64,000 bases of DNA, from NCBI GenBank assembly GCA_964368815.1, contig CAYJDA010000010.1:5160-69159 (forward strand), read 5' to 3'. Below, piece after piece: positions 34,935 through 43,143 of the stretch (the stretch's first letter is position 1; the number at the start of each line of letters is the position of its first letter). The stretch comes from CAYJBH01 sp964368815 (GTDB lineage Bacteria; Bacillota; Clostridia; Oscillospirales; Ruminococcaceae). The position numbers were made by a program, and so were the translations under genes. The notes under the pieces were generated by a model. It did no database searches and was not told where the DNA came from. It saw only the letters and a list, made by a program, of their open reading frames with translations.

Positions 34935-35876
34935 ATGGAAATTGCGGTTATTCTGTCAAGACAGATTGTTGTTATGTTTTTACTGATGGGGGTTGGCTTT
35001 TTTTTAGATAAGAAAAAAATGCTGAGCACAAACACTGTCGACGAACTCACAAACCTTCTGTTAGTAGTGGTCGTTAGTGCAACTGTACTCAACTCTTTTC
35101 AGGCGGATTATTCGCCCGAACGCTCACGCAATCTTATCTTCAGTATTGTTCTTTCTATAATAATAATGAGCATGGGAATTGCAATTGCAACCCTTTGTTT
35201 TGGCACAAAAACCCTTCGTCGTAAACTCTGTGTGATGGGCGCTGCCTACTCTAACAGCGGTTTTATGGCGTTTCCTCTCCTGCTTGCCACATTTGGTGAG
35301 CTTGGAATATTCTATGGAACGTCATATGTTGCAATCTTCAATATTTCACTTTGGTCACATGGTGTTTGCATCATGTCGGATAATGAGGATATGCCCTTTG
35401 CTAAACGCGCCTTGTCTATACTTAAAACACCTGTAATAATTGCGGTAATTATAGGTGTAATAACATATGTAACAAACATAAAATTTCCGGTAATTATCGA
35501 TGAAACATTGGGATATGTATCCGATCTTAATACCCCGTTGGCCATGATACTCATAGGTGTTTTTGTGTCGAGGTGTAACTTTAAGGAGATATTTACCGAT
35601 AAAATTATCCTGTCGGTTACTGCGGTTAAGTTGTTAGTAATTCCTTTAGCAATTATAGCTTTACTTTATCTAATAACACGGTTTATCGAACTCGATATAA
35701 CCATGCTTCTATCGGTACTTATCTGTGCATCTACCTGCACAGCAAGCACCGTAGTTTTGCTTGCAAAAAAATACGGAAGAAATGTAGATTTTTCGGTTAG
35801 GCTGGTAACCTTTTCAACCCTTTGCTGCGTTGTTACCGTTCCGCTTATAACCTTTCTTGCTCGATCGGTACTTTAG
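34935..35876 (+). CDS. AEC family (auxin efflux carrier-like) transporter
   Basis: 313 residues with about ten membrane helices. The family signature is visible in the first helices (MFLLMGVGFFLDKKKMLS) and in the middle GAAYSNSGFMAFPLLLATFGELGIFYGTSYVAIFNI, where the Asn-Ser-Gly-Phe region is conserved. These carriers export organic acids such as malate or other anions; substrate unknown. It follows lepA after 12 bases, and its stop codon overlaps the stop codon of convergent acpS by two bases (total overlap four). Confidence 0.88.
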   Translation: MEIAVILSRQIVVMFLLMGVGFFLDKKKMLSTNTVDELTNLLLVVVVSATVLNSFQADYSPERSRNLIFSIVLSIIIMSMGIAIATLCFGTKTLRRKLCVMGAAYSNSGFMAFPLLLATFGELGIFYGTSYVAIFNISLWSHGVCIMSDNEDMPFAKRALSILKTPVIIAVIIGVITYVTNIKFPVIIDETLGYVSDLNTPLAMILIGVFVSRCNFKEIFTDKIILSVTAVKLLVIPLAIIALLYLITRFIELDITMLLSVLICASTCTASTVVLLAKKYGRNVDFSVRLVTFSTLCCVVTVPLITFLARSVL

Positions 35877-36265
35877 CTATTTAATATTACCACAACGATG
35901 GCCAAATCGCCCTCATGGGTAACCGATACCGAGGCCCTGTTTCTCTTACAAAGTCTTCTTGCCGCAGGAGCTAATTTTAAAAACGGTTTTCCGTTAGAGC
36001 GGCGTAAAAGCTCAACATCACGCAAAGAAAAACGAGTTAATATCCCACAACCTACGGCCTTTGAAAACGCCTCCTTGGCGGCAAAGCAGGCAGCGGCGGT
36101 TTTGGGATTGAATTTTCGTGCAAAAAGTTCGGCATACTCTCTTTCGCCAAACACCCGTTTAACAAAATGCTCCGATTTTAAACTTTTTTCCATACGGCTT
36201 ATTGTAACCGCATCAATGCCTATCTTCAATTGATCAACCTCATTTTTGTTAGCAAAAGTTTTCAT
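35873..36265 (-). CDS. acpS: Holo-(acyl-carrier-protein) synthase
   Basis: Transfers 4'-phosphopantetheine from CoA to ACP. 130 residues with the motifs GIDAVTISRMEKSL (metal-binding Asp) and FAAKEAFSKAVGCG, the conserved (W/F)xxKEA(L/F)xK motif. The end overlaps the AEC gene by four bases, so no terminator fits between the convergent pair. Confidence 0.95.
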   Translation of the reverse strand: MKTFANKNEVDQLKIGIDAVTISRMEKSLKSEHFVKRVFGEREYAELFARKFNPKTAAACFAAKEAFSKAVGCGILTRFSLRDVELLRRSNGKPFLKLAPAARRLCKRNRASVSVTHEGDLAIVVVILNS

Positions 36266-36348
36266 ATCTGTTTAATTATATAATGTATGGAATAAAAAGT
36301 AAAGTAGCGGCAAAAATACCATTGTAGGAAAAACATAGGAGTAACCCA

Positions 36349-36693
36349 ATGGAGATAAAAAGAGGCGAGGTTTTTTACGCCGACTTAAGTCCGGTAGTCG
36401 GTTCTGAACAGGGAGGAATACGGCCGGTACTTATTGTTCAAAACAATGTCGGAAACCGACACAGCCCCACCGTTATTGCCGCCGCAATAACCAGCAAAAC
36501 AGGAAAAAATCCACTTCCGACACATATACCGATTAGCAGTGTCGATTGCGGACTTTCTAAGGATAGCGTAATATTATTAGAACAGCTCAGAACCATAGAT
36601 AAACAGCGGTTACGAGAAAAAACCGGCACCATTCCAACAAGGCATTTAAGACAGGTAGATGGTGCTCTGGGTGTTAGCCTCGGCCTGCAATAA
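36349..36693 (+). CDS. MazF/PemK-type mRNA endoribonuclease
   Basis: 114 residues, the usual length. RGEVFYADLSPVVGSEQGGIRPVLIVQNN gives the MazF fold with the conserved Arg, and TAI is replaced by AAITSKTGKNPLPTHIPI, followed by DSVILLEQLRTIDKQRL. In Bacillus the same gene follows alr and an antitoxin gene; here only 83 bases separate it from acpS and no antitoxin is encoded there. spoVAE follows after 12 bases, so they are probably cotranscribed. Confidence 0.93.
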   Translation: MEIKRGEVFYADLSPVVGSEQGGIRPVLIVQNNVGNRHSPTVIAAAITSKTGKNPLPTHIPISSVDCGLSKDSVILLEQLRTIDKQRLREKTGTIPTRHLRQVDGALGVSLGLQ

Positions 36694-36705
36694 GGAGGTT
36701 TTAAA

Positions 36706-37065
36706 GTGATTGATATAATAAAGGCATGCCTTGTGGGCGGTTTACTCTGTGCGATGTGTCAGCTGCTTATCGATAACTTCTCTATATCGCCGGCAAAGCT
36801 ACTTGTAAGCTTATTTATTCTCGGAGGGTTATTTTCTGCATTTGGGCTGTATCAACCCTTTATCGAATTTGCCGGCGCCGGAGCAACTGTCCCTCTTCCG
36901 GGTTTTGGACACCTCATGATGCAGGGTGTTATAGAAGCAGTCGAAAAAGATGGGCTTGTTGGTATATTAACCGGCGGACTTACCTCTGCCGCAGGAGGCA
37001 TTTGCGGCTCGGTACTCTGCGCCTCGATTGCAGCCCTTCTTTCCCATAGTCATCAACCGGAATAA
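36706..37065 (+). CDS. spoVAE: SpoVAE-like stage V sporulation membrane protein
   Basis: 119 residues with about three to four hydrophobic helices. SPAKLLVSLFILGG and GFGHLMMQGVIEAVEKDGLVGILTGGLTSAAGGI are the family hallmarks of SpoVAE, a channel component for dipicolinic acid in spores. spoVAC and spoVAD normally accompany it but are absent here. The gene is preceded by mazF by 12 bases. Its TAA stop starts the tandem array of the dispersed repeat. Confidence 0.88.
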   Translation: MIDIIKACLVGGLLCAMCQLLIDNFSISPAKLLVSLFILGGLFSAFGLYQPFIEFAGAGATVPLPGFGHLMMQGVIEAVEKDGLVGILTGGLTSAAGGICGSVLCASIAALLSHSHQPE

Positions 37066-37490
37066 ATCATCTCCGCCGGAGGCGGAGCTTTTGGAAATAT
37101 TGATTAACTCACTCAGTTCGTTATTTTGCATGCAAAAACTCAATATTTCTCAGTGTGGCAGGTTCGGGTAAGTATAAATCATCTCCGCCGGAGGCGGAGC
37201 TTTTGGAAATATTGATTAACTCACTCAGTTCGTTATTTTGCATGCAAAAACTCAATATTTCTCAGTGTGGCAGGTTCGGGTAAGTATAAATCATCTCCNN
37301 NNNNNNNNNNNNNNNNNNNNNNNNNNNNNNNNNNNNNNNNNNNNNNNNNNNNNNNNNNNNNNNNNNNNNNNNNNNNNNNNNNNNNNNNNNNNNNNNNNCC
37401 GTTCGTTATTTTGCAAGCAAAAACTCAATATTTCTCAGTGTGGCAGGTTCGGGGAATATAAATCATCTCCGCCGGAGGCGGAGATGATAG
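37063..37490 (+). repeat. Dispersed structured repeat, tandem array B (112-base unit)
   Basis: Units start at 37063, 37175 and 37287, a period of exactly 112. The third is interrupted by the gap. Each unit has a first hairpin (CTCCGCC-GGA-GGCGGAG), an outer pair AATATTGA / TCAATATT, and an inner palindrome TTTTGCATGCAAAA. A last partial unit after the gap ends in a perfect palindrome with 12-base arms (about 37462-37488). The first unit's TAA is the stop codon of spoVAE. No gene lies in 37066-37532. Confidence 0.85.
37299..37398. other. Assembly gap (100 N)
   Basis: Exactly 100 N, the usual scaffold placeholder, inside repeat array B. The true copy number of the 112-base unit is therefore unknown. 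Confidence 0.98.
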
Positions 37491-37500
37491 CCTCGATAAT

Positions 37501-37530
37501 AAAAAACTCCACATACGGTGGAGTTTTTTA
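37501..37530. terminator. Terminator between repeat array B and the PHP phosphatase gene
   Basis: AAAAACTCCAC (37502-37512) and GTGGAGTTTTT (37518-37528) pair around a five-base loop, with A- and T-runs on the two sides, so it can work in both directions. Confidence 0.85.
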
Positions 37531-37532
37531 GA

Positions 37533-38348
37533 TTACAATTCATAGGGTTGAGGTTTCCTTTTTTTATAATAAAAGGCTTCCTTAAAACCTATGTTTTTTA
37601 ATAGCTGTGTAGCTTGTGGAATTCCTTTGCCTACGTCGACATCTCTATGCGCATCACTTCCTAACGTTATTAGTCGACCGCCCATTTCATAATAAAGCTT
37701 TAAAAGCTTTTCGTCCGGAAGTGTTGTTCCTATTGGTTGAAATAGCCCTGAGGTATTACACTCTAAAGCTATTTCCTTTTCTATCAACAGTGCATAAATT
37801 TCACGAATTTTATCTGTATATATATCCATATCTAAAGGATAACCTTCACGAAAAAAATAACGAGCAGGATAGGTAAGATGAGCTAAAACGTCTCCGTTTA
37901 CTAAATTAAAGGTATCTAAAAGGTCTGCAAGGTATCTTTGAATTATAGCATCGCCTTCTTTAATAATTCTTTCTGGGGCAATATAATAAAAATCGCTTTC
38001 ATCAAACAGGGTATGCTGTGAGATAATAATATGATCGTATTCATGCCGCTCTATCACCTTTTTTCCTATTTCAGGGTAGTATAACATCTGTCCTAATTCG
38101 GTGCCGGCCATAACCGAAACACCCGCCTCATCGGCAACATCCCGTATCGCCTTTACCGAATCGACAGAAAAATCTACATCGTTCCAAAATTCAGGATTTT
38201 GATGTCTTTCAACATCAACATGGTCGGTAAGGCAGATTACCGATATGCCCTTTGAAGCTGCACTGCGGCATATCATACTTAGTTCCGATTCAGCATCGTG
38301 ACTAATCAAGCTGTGGATATGTGTATCTGCTACTATCTTTGCGGACAT
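37533..38348 (-). CDS. PHP-domain phosphatase, HisK (histidinol phosphatase)-like
   Basis: 271 residues, the usual length of HisJ/HisK PHP phosphatases. Metal motifs DTHIHS (His10, His12), SHDAESE and LTDHVD, then GTELGQ, ISQHTL and ITLGSDAHR near the end. It may dephosphorylate histidinol phosphate, but no his genes are near, so a general phosphatase role is equally possible. The start ATG 38348 is 21 bases after the end of the AbrB gene, so the two are probably cotranscribed. Confidence 0.87.
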   Translation of the reverse strand: MSAKIVADTHIHSLISHDAESELSMICRSAASKGISVICLTDHVDVERHQNPEFWNDVDFSVDSVKAIRDVADEAGVSVMAGTELGQMLYYPEIGKKVIERHEYDHIIISQHTLFDESDFYYIAPERIIKEGDAIIQRYLADLLDTFNLVNGDVLAHLTYPARYFFREGYPLDMDIYTDKIREIYALLIEKEIALECNTSGLFQPIGTTLPDEKLLKLYYEMGGRLITLGSDAHRDVDVGKGIPQATQLLKNIGFKEAFYYKKRKPQPYEL

Positions 38349-38369
38349 GTATTCCCCCTAAATTTAGTA

Positions 38370-38612
38370 TCAAAGGTCGCCTATTTTCTTACGGCACTGT
38401 GAGCATAATAATTTGTTACTGTACTCTCTGAGCTTTTTGTCTCCACCACAAAAAACACATGACTGAACGTGTTTTCTTAAAACAATGGCGTCATTTTCGG
38501 TGAAAATTTCCACACCATCGCCTACCTCCAAACTGAGTGTGCGTCTTAACTCGATTGGTAACACAACACGTCCGAGGTCGTCTAATTTTCTTACAATTCC
38601 TGTAGATTTCAT
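38370..38612 (-). CDS. AbrB/SpoVT-family regulator with C-terminal zinc finger
   Basis: 80 residues. The N-terminal swapped-hairpin DNA-binding domain reads GIVRKLDDLGRVVLPIELRR, as in AbrB. The C-terminus has CVFCGG and LLCSQCRKKI, a Cys4 zinc finger seen in clostridial AbrB-like proteins. The start ATG 38612 has AAAGGA upstream; the longer open frame above it is not supported. A long hairpin lies in its leader. Confidence 0.9.
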   Translation of the reverse strand: MKSTGIVRKLDDLGRVVLPIELRRTLSLEVGDGVEIFTENDAIVLRKHVQSCVFCGGDKKLREYSNKLLCSQCRKKIGDL

Positions 38613-38667
38613 TTTTTTTCCTTTCCTGCTTTGAGTTCTGGTGGAGAAGTGCATTCTTTCCAACTGT

Positions 38668-38715
38668 AAAAACTGCGATAACCCACTTATATGTATAGGT
38701 TGAACCGCAGTTTTT
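38668..38715 (-). promoter_or_regulatory. Leader hairpin of the AbrB gene (possible attenuator)
   Basis: Perfect 10-base arms AAAAACTGCG (38668-38677) / CGCAGTTTTT (38706-38715) in the 5' leader. On the minus strand the last arm ends in a short T-run, as in an intrinsic terminator, before the AbrB start. It could act as an attenuator or as the terminator of the XRE gene 93 bases upstream. Confidence 0.5.
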
Positions 38716-38808
38716 ATTTTAATATATTTTAGCACAATTGTAAATATTTTAACTAAAAAAATTATATAATTTTCACAAATATGTAGCAATGTACAAATAA
38801 GAGGCTAT

Positions 38809-39510
38809 TTATTTACCGTTATTATACTTTTCTAATCGCGTTTCGGTACTTTTTATAATATTAAGTAGACTCGGAGTATAGAGTGCATAGTCCTTATTTA
38901 GCTGTTCTGTATTCATAATAAATGCCGAAGTATCCTTTACCGAAGCTCCAAGGCCTAACTCTTCGCCTTTTAAAATGGCACGAACATTTGCTTCACATAT
39001 ATGCATTTCAGCACCGGTGTAGCCCTCAAAGCAGTTTTTTGAAATAGAAAACAAACTTTCGGTGTTTTTAGCGTTTGAGCCATATATATACCTAAACATT
39101 TTATATATAGACAGTGCTAAATATGCTGATATTTCACTCACCAACGCCTTATCGGGACAACCGTTTAGCTTATCAAACAAAATATTAAGCGAGTTTGATA
39201 ACAACTTTTTGTTAAGGGTTGGCAAAACACTTCCACGATAGGCACTATCCTTAATCGAAGATGGATCAGGAATATCATCTACCGACAATGCTCGACCTGT
39301 TCTCTCTGCACTGCGCCCCAGAAGATAATCACAGGAAACTCCATAATAAGTGGCGGCCTTTACAACAAAATCAAGACCACACTCCCTAATTCCCTTTTCA
39401 TAATGAGACAACAGAGCCTGCGAAACACCAAACTCCTTTGCAGCCTGTTTTTGGGTTATACCCTTTTCCTTCCTCAACAGCGTTATTATTCTGCTGAAAT
39501 CGCCGGCCAT
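38809..39510 (-). CDS. XRE-family helix-turn-helix regulator
   Basis: 233 residues. The N-terminal HTH (5-62) reads IITLLRKEKGITQKQAAKEFGVSQALLSHYEKGIRECG, a classic Cro/CI fold. The C-terminal 170 residues are mostly helical and unrecognised; it may be a sensor or dimerisation domain. The gene has its own promoter and a palindrome at the likely transcription start, which suggests autoregulation. Confidence 0.9.
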   Translation of the reverse strand: MAGDFSRIITLLRKEKGITQKQAAKEFGVSQALLSHYEKGIRECGLDFVVKAATYYGVSCDYLLGRSAERTGRALSVDDIPDPSSIKDSAYRGSVLPTLNKKLLSNSLNILFDKLNGCPDKALVSEISAYLALSIYKMFRYIYGSNAKNTESLFSISKNCFEGYTGAEMHICEANVRAILKGEELGLGASVKDTSAFIMNTEQLNKDYALYTPSLLNIIKSTETRLEKYNNGK

Positions 39511-39538
39511 AAATTACACACCTTTTAATTTTCTATTT

Positions 39539-39548
39539 ATTACGTAAT
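39539..39548. promoter_or_regulatory. Palindromic operator candidate of the XRE gene
   Basis: ATTACGTAAT, a perfect 10-base palindrome just downstream of the -10 box. It covers the likely transcription start. Confidence 0.55.
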
Positions 39549-39552
39549 GTAA

Positions 39553-39581
39553 ATTATAGAATATAAAAAACCTTTTGTAAA
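39553..39581 (-). promoter_or_regulatory. Promoter of the XRE gene
   Basis: Minus-strand TTTACA (39581-39576) and TATAAT (39558-39553), 17-base spacer. Confidence 0.75.
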
Positions 39582-39770
39582 GAGCAATTTGAAAAAATTG
39601 TATAATTTTGTTAGATATCATAATAAATTATTACCATTTTGTTATAAAGAGCCGAAAACGAAATACAACTATAGATACATAAATTCAAGCAAAAAGATGA
39701 TGTTTGCAACGCTATTACTAACGATATAATAAAAAAAGGAAAAATAAGGATAATTGTGTACTAAAAAGGG
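39582..39770. other. AT-rich intergenic stretch without a gene
   Basis: Part of the 457-base gap between the XRE gene and the glycogen operon. Between the two promoters I see only AT-rich sequence, no open frame of interest and no clear structure. Confidence 0.6.
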
Positions 39771-39799
39771 TTGACTTTTCTTGATATGGGTATTAGAAT
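39771..39799 (+). promoter_or_regulatory. Promoter of the glycogen operon
   Basis: -35 TTGACT (39771-39776), -10 TAGAAT (39794-39799), 17-base spacer, leaving a leader of about 160 bases before the first gene. Confidence 0.65.
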
Positions 39800-39916
39800 A
39801 TATATCATAGATAAAAGAACAAGGGGATATTATATCTTTTTGGCGGAATAGTTTTTACATGGCGCAATATAATTATTAAGGAACGATACTGGTTGAATTA
39901 CGAAAAAAGACCCTAA

Positions 39917-39957
39917 ACCGTTAATAACTAACGGTAACCCGTTAATAACTAACGGGT
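39917..39957 (+). promoter_or_regulatory. Duplicated hairpins just before the glgB-like gene
   Basis: Two adjacent copies of the block CCGTTAATAACTAACGG. The first can form ACCGTTA-N5-TAACGGT (39917-39935) and the second ACCCGTTA-N5-TAACGGGT (39937-39957). Both stems are perfect and the second has gained one pair. They end about ten bases before the start codon, so an RNA or protein binding there could control translation. Confidence 0.65.
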
Positions 39958-39967
39958 AACGAAATGA

Positions 39968-41884
39968 ATGTGGATGGATGGCACTATGTTGAATTTATTT
40001 AGCACTAATGATGTTGAGATGTACTCTCAATTTCACCGAGAGGTTAACGGTGAAAGTTACAAGTTCATGGGCGCGCACGCAGCCTTTAAAAATTTAAGAA
40101 ACGGTATTGTTTTTCGAGTATACGCTCCGAACGCCGAGGATATTTATGTCTCAGGCGATTTTTGTGATTGGGATGATGAAAAACATAGAATGCACCCCGT
40201 AACCGAAAACGGCCTTTATGAATGTTTTGTGCCGGGAGTTACTTATGGCAACAAGTATCGTTATGTAATAGTAACAAGAGAAAACAAGAAGCTATACCGG
40301 CCCGATCCGTATGCATTTCAGAGTGTTACGATAAATGGCGAAACGATCTCGGTTGTCAGCAATCCTTTTGGATACCATTGGAAGGACGGTATATGGAGAC
40401 GGGAACGCACAAAAAAGAACATTAAATCCTCGCCTATCAATATATACGAGCTACATCTCGGTTCTTGGAGAAGAAATTCTGATGACTCTAACTGTAATTA
40501 CAAATCAATAGCCGACACACTGGTGGCTTATGTAAACGAGATGAGCTATACCCACGTGCTTTTAATGCCTATTAATTTTCCAACATCAAGATCTGTTTAC
40601 GGATATATTGTTAGAAGCTTTTTTGCACCGAACACAAACTACGGCGAAGCCTCCGACCTTATGTATCTTATCGAAAAGCTACATGAAGCCGGCATAGCTA
40701 TCATTTTGGATATACCGATAATGGGCTTTTCTGAAGACGATAAAGGACTTTTTCTTTTTGACGGAGACCATCTCTACGAAGAGCCGAACCCCTTACACCG
40801 TTTAGATAGAAAAACCGGAATGACGCTTTTTAACTATTCCAGTACCGAAATTCAAAGCTTTATGATTTCTGCGGCCGTTTTCTGGACATCGGTATATCAC
40901 TTCGACGGCATTAAGCTAAGCGGTATATCTCCGGTACTTCACCTTGATTATGAGAGAGGAGAAGGCGAATGGGAGAAAAACACCTTCGGAGGCAATGAAA
41001 ACCTTGCAGGTATCTCCTTTCTTCAACGTCTTAATAAGGAACTACACCTGCGTGATGAAAACATAATAACCCTAGCTAAGGATGATAGTTCGTGGCCCAC
41101 CGTCACACAGGATAGCCTGCGAGGAGGCCTCGGTTTTGATTTATCTATGGCAACCGCCTGGACCTCCAATATTCTCTCCTACATGTCTAACGATCCTTTT
41201 TTTAGAAAAAACTATCATCAACAACTAACCGAAAATCAAAATCTCTCGGCGGGAGAATCAACTGTTGTTGGCTTTACACATAATCAGGTTATGTTCGGAC
41301 AGTGTTCCATGATAAATAAAATGCCCGGTGATTATGAAAATAAATTCTCCAATCTGCGCACACTTTATGGATACATGATGTCCCACCCCGGTAAAAAGAT
41401 ACTGTTTATGGGTAGCGAGATAGGACAGTTTATCGAATGGAAGCCGGACAAGGCTTTAAGTTGGATGTTGCTTGACTTCGACAGCCATCTTCAGCTGCAA
41501 CGCTACGTAAAAGCACTTAACAGGTTTTATCTAAAAACCCCTGCACTCTGGGAACTGGATAACAGCCTTGACGGATTTGCATGGTTAGTTTCAGACGACA
41601 GTGAACAGAATATAATTGTTTTTTCCCGATACGATGGTAAGGGATCACAGCTTATATGCATATCTAACTTTGCACCTGTGTTACGTGAAAACTATTGTAT
41701 AGGTGTTCCCTCTCCCGGAATATATCGTGAAGTTTTTAGCTCCAACGATGAAATCTACGGAGGGTGCGGGCAAAAAAACGCCGGTAATATTGCAAGTAGT
41801 CCCGGCCTTAGGCATGGCCATAACAACTGTATAAGTATTACTGTACCGCCGCTTTCCACTATCTTTATAAACAAAGAATCATAA
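39968..41884 (+). CDS. GlgB-like branching enzyme paralogue, probably catalytically inactive
   Basis: 638 residues with the layout of 1,4-alpha-glucan branching enzyme: N-terminal CBM48-like domain (about 45-135), GH13 barrel (about 155-520) and C-terminal beta domain. The frame is intact and alignment by eye is good over long segments (APNTNYGEASDLMYLIEKLHEAGI, KMPGDYENKFSNLRTLYGYMM). Yet all catalytic positions are changed: nucleophile Asp to Ser318 (DGIKLSG for DGLRVDA), acid/base Glu to Lys371 (LAKDD for IAEES), third Asp to Asn439 (THNQV for SHDEV), and the DWVPAHF motif to DIPIMGF. It probably no longer cleaves or transfers glucan and may bind glucan or regulate partners. Start uncertain among ATG 39968, 39974 and 39986; glgC follows 44 bases downstream. 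Confidence 0.87.
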   Translation: MWMDGTMLNLFSTNDVEMYSQFHREVNGESYKFMGAHAAFKNLRNGIVFRVYAPNAEDIYVSGDFCDWDDEKHRMHPVTENGLYECFVPGVTYGNKYRYVIVTRENKKLYRPDPYAFQSVTINGETISVVSNPFGYHWKDGIWRRERTKKNIKSSPINIYELHLGSWRRNSDDSNCNYKSIADTLVAYVNEMSYTHVLLMPINFPTSRSVYGYIVRSFFAPNTNYGEASDLMYLIEKLHEAGIAIILDIPIMGFSEDDKGLFLFDGDHLYEEPNPLHRLDRKTGMTLFNYSSTEIQSFMISAAVFWTSVYHFDGIKLSGISPVLHLDYERGEGEWEKNTFGGNENLAGISFLQRLNKELHLRDENIITLAKDDSSWPTVTQDSLRGGLGFDLSMATAWTSNILSYMSNDPFFRKNYHQQLTENQNLSAGESTVVGFTHNQVMFGQCSMINKMPGDYENKFSNLRTLYGYMMSHPGKKILFMGSEIGQFIEWKPDKALSWMLLDFDSHLQLQRYVKALNRFYLKTPALWELDNSLDGFAWLVSDDSEQNIIVFSRYDGKGSQLICISNFAPVLRENYCIGVPSPGIYREVFSSNDEIYGGCGQKNAGNIASSPGLRHGHNNCISITVPPLSTIFINKES

Positions 41885-41928
41885 ACAGTTAAAAATACAA
41901 GAAGTAATCATAATAAAGAAGGGGTATT

Positions 41929-43143
41929 ATGAAGGAATGTGTAGCAATGTTGCTTGCCGGAGGGCAGGGTAGTCGTCTTTACACCTTAACGAAAAAGCTT
42001 GCAAAGCCGGCTGTTCCTTTTGGTGGCAAATATCGAATAATTGATTTTCCGCTATCAAACTGTATAAATAGCGGTATTGACACTGTAGGAGTGTTAACAC
42101 AGTATCAGCCGTTGGTACTCAACGAGTATATTGGCAACGGACAGCCATGGAATCTTGACAGGCTTTACGGCGGTGTACATGTTCTTTCTCCCTACCAAAA
42201 GGCCAGTGGATCCGACTGGTATAAAGGTACTGCTAATGCCATATACCAAAATATCGACTTTATCCGTCGCTACGATCCGGAATATGTTTTAATCCTATCC
42301 GGAGACCATATCTACAAGATGAACTACTCCGCCATGCTCGATTTTCACAAGGAGAAGAATTCCGACTGTACAATAGCTGTTTTAAATGTATCCAAGGAGG
42401 AAACAAAACGCTTTGGAATTATGACGGTGGACGAGGAGAATAGAATTACCAAGTTTGAAGAAAAGCCCCAAAATTCTGAATCCACTCTAGCCTCTATGGG
42501 TGTATACATATTTAAATGGGAAAAACTAAAAAAGTATCTTGAGCAAGATGAACAAAATAACGATTCATCTAACGATTTTGGCAAAAATATTATTCCTTCC
42601 ATGCTAAGTGATGACCAAAGTCTTTATGCATATAATTTTGATCATTATTGGAAGGATGTAGGAACCATTGAGAGCCTATGGGAGGCAAACATGGATCTGT
42701 TAAACCCCAATGTTGCTTTAGATGTTTGGGACGCAAGATGGAGAATTTATTCAAGAAGTCCCGGACTGCCTCCTCATAAAATTCTAAACAATGCGGTGGT
42801 GGAAAACTCCATGATAACCGAAGGATGCAGCATCGATGGATATGTAGACTTTGCTGTTCTTTTTGCAGGCGTAACGGTTGGAAAGGGTGCTACGGTAAGG
42901 GATAGTATTATCATGCCCGGTGCAGTTATTGAGGAAGGTGCTGAGGTTCATTACTCTATTGTTGCAGAAAATGTTGTTATTAAAAAGAATGCAAAGGTTG
43001 GTGTAAGGCCTGAAAATATGACAGAGAAGACCGAATGGGGTATAACCGTTTTAGGAGAGGGTATTACTATTGGAGAGGGTGCCGTTATCGGTGCTAAGGT
43101 AATGTGTGAAAAGGATGTTGAGGAGGGTCAAGAGATATGTTAA
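41929..43143 (+). CDS. glgC: Glucose-1-phosphate adenylyltransferase, catalytic subunit
   Basis: 404 residues. Makes ADP-glucose for glycogen synthesis. The nucleotide motif LLAGGQGSRLYTLTKKLAKPAVPFGGKYRIIDFPLSNC is intact; the catalytic Asp is in LSGDHIYKMNY and the glucose-1-phosphate site in EEKP. The C-terminus has the left-handed beta-helix hexapeptide repeats. A good AAGGGG precedes the start. It overlaps glgD by seven bases, so the subunits are coupled. Confidence 0.96.
   Translation: MKECVAMLLAGGQGSRLYTLTKKLAKPAVPFGGKYRIIDFPLSNCINSGIDTVGVLTQYQPLVLNEYIGNGQPWNLDRLYGGVHVLSPYQKASGSDWYKGTANAIYQNIDFIRRYDPEYVLILSGDHIYKMNYSAMLDFHKEKNSDCTIAVLNVSKEETKRFGIMTVDEENRITKFEEKPQNSESTLASMGVYIFKWEKLKKYLEQDEQNNDSSNDFGKNIIPSMLSDDQSLYAYNFDHYWKDVGTIESLWEANMDLLNPNVALDVWDARWRIYSRSPGLPPHKILNNAVVENSMITEGCSIDGYVDFAVLFAGVTVGKGATVRDSIIMPGAVIEEGAEVHYSIVAENVVIKKNAKVGVRPENMTEKTEWGITVLGEGITIGEGAVIGAKVMCEKDVEEGQEIC

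Noticed and set aside
36266..36348. Hidden MazE antitoxin upstream of mazF
   Set aside because: Only 83 bases are available, containing AT-rich promoter-like sequence and the ribosome site; no open frame fits an antitoxin.
37063..37490. CRISPR-like tandem array
   Set aside because: The whole 112-base unit repeats without unique spacers, and no cas genes are near.
39968..41884. Active GlgB annotation
   Set aside because: All catalytic positions are replaced, so the enzymatic name was not assigned although the family is clear.
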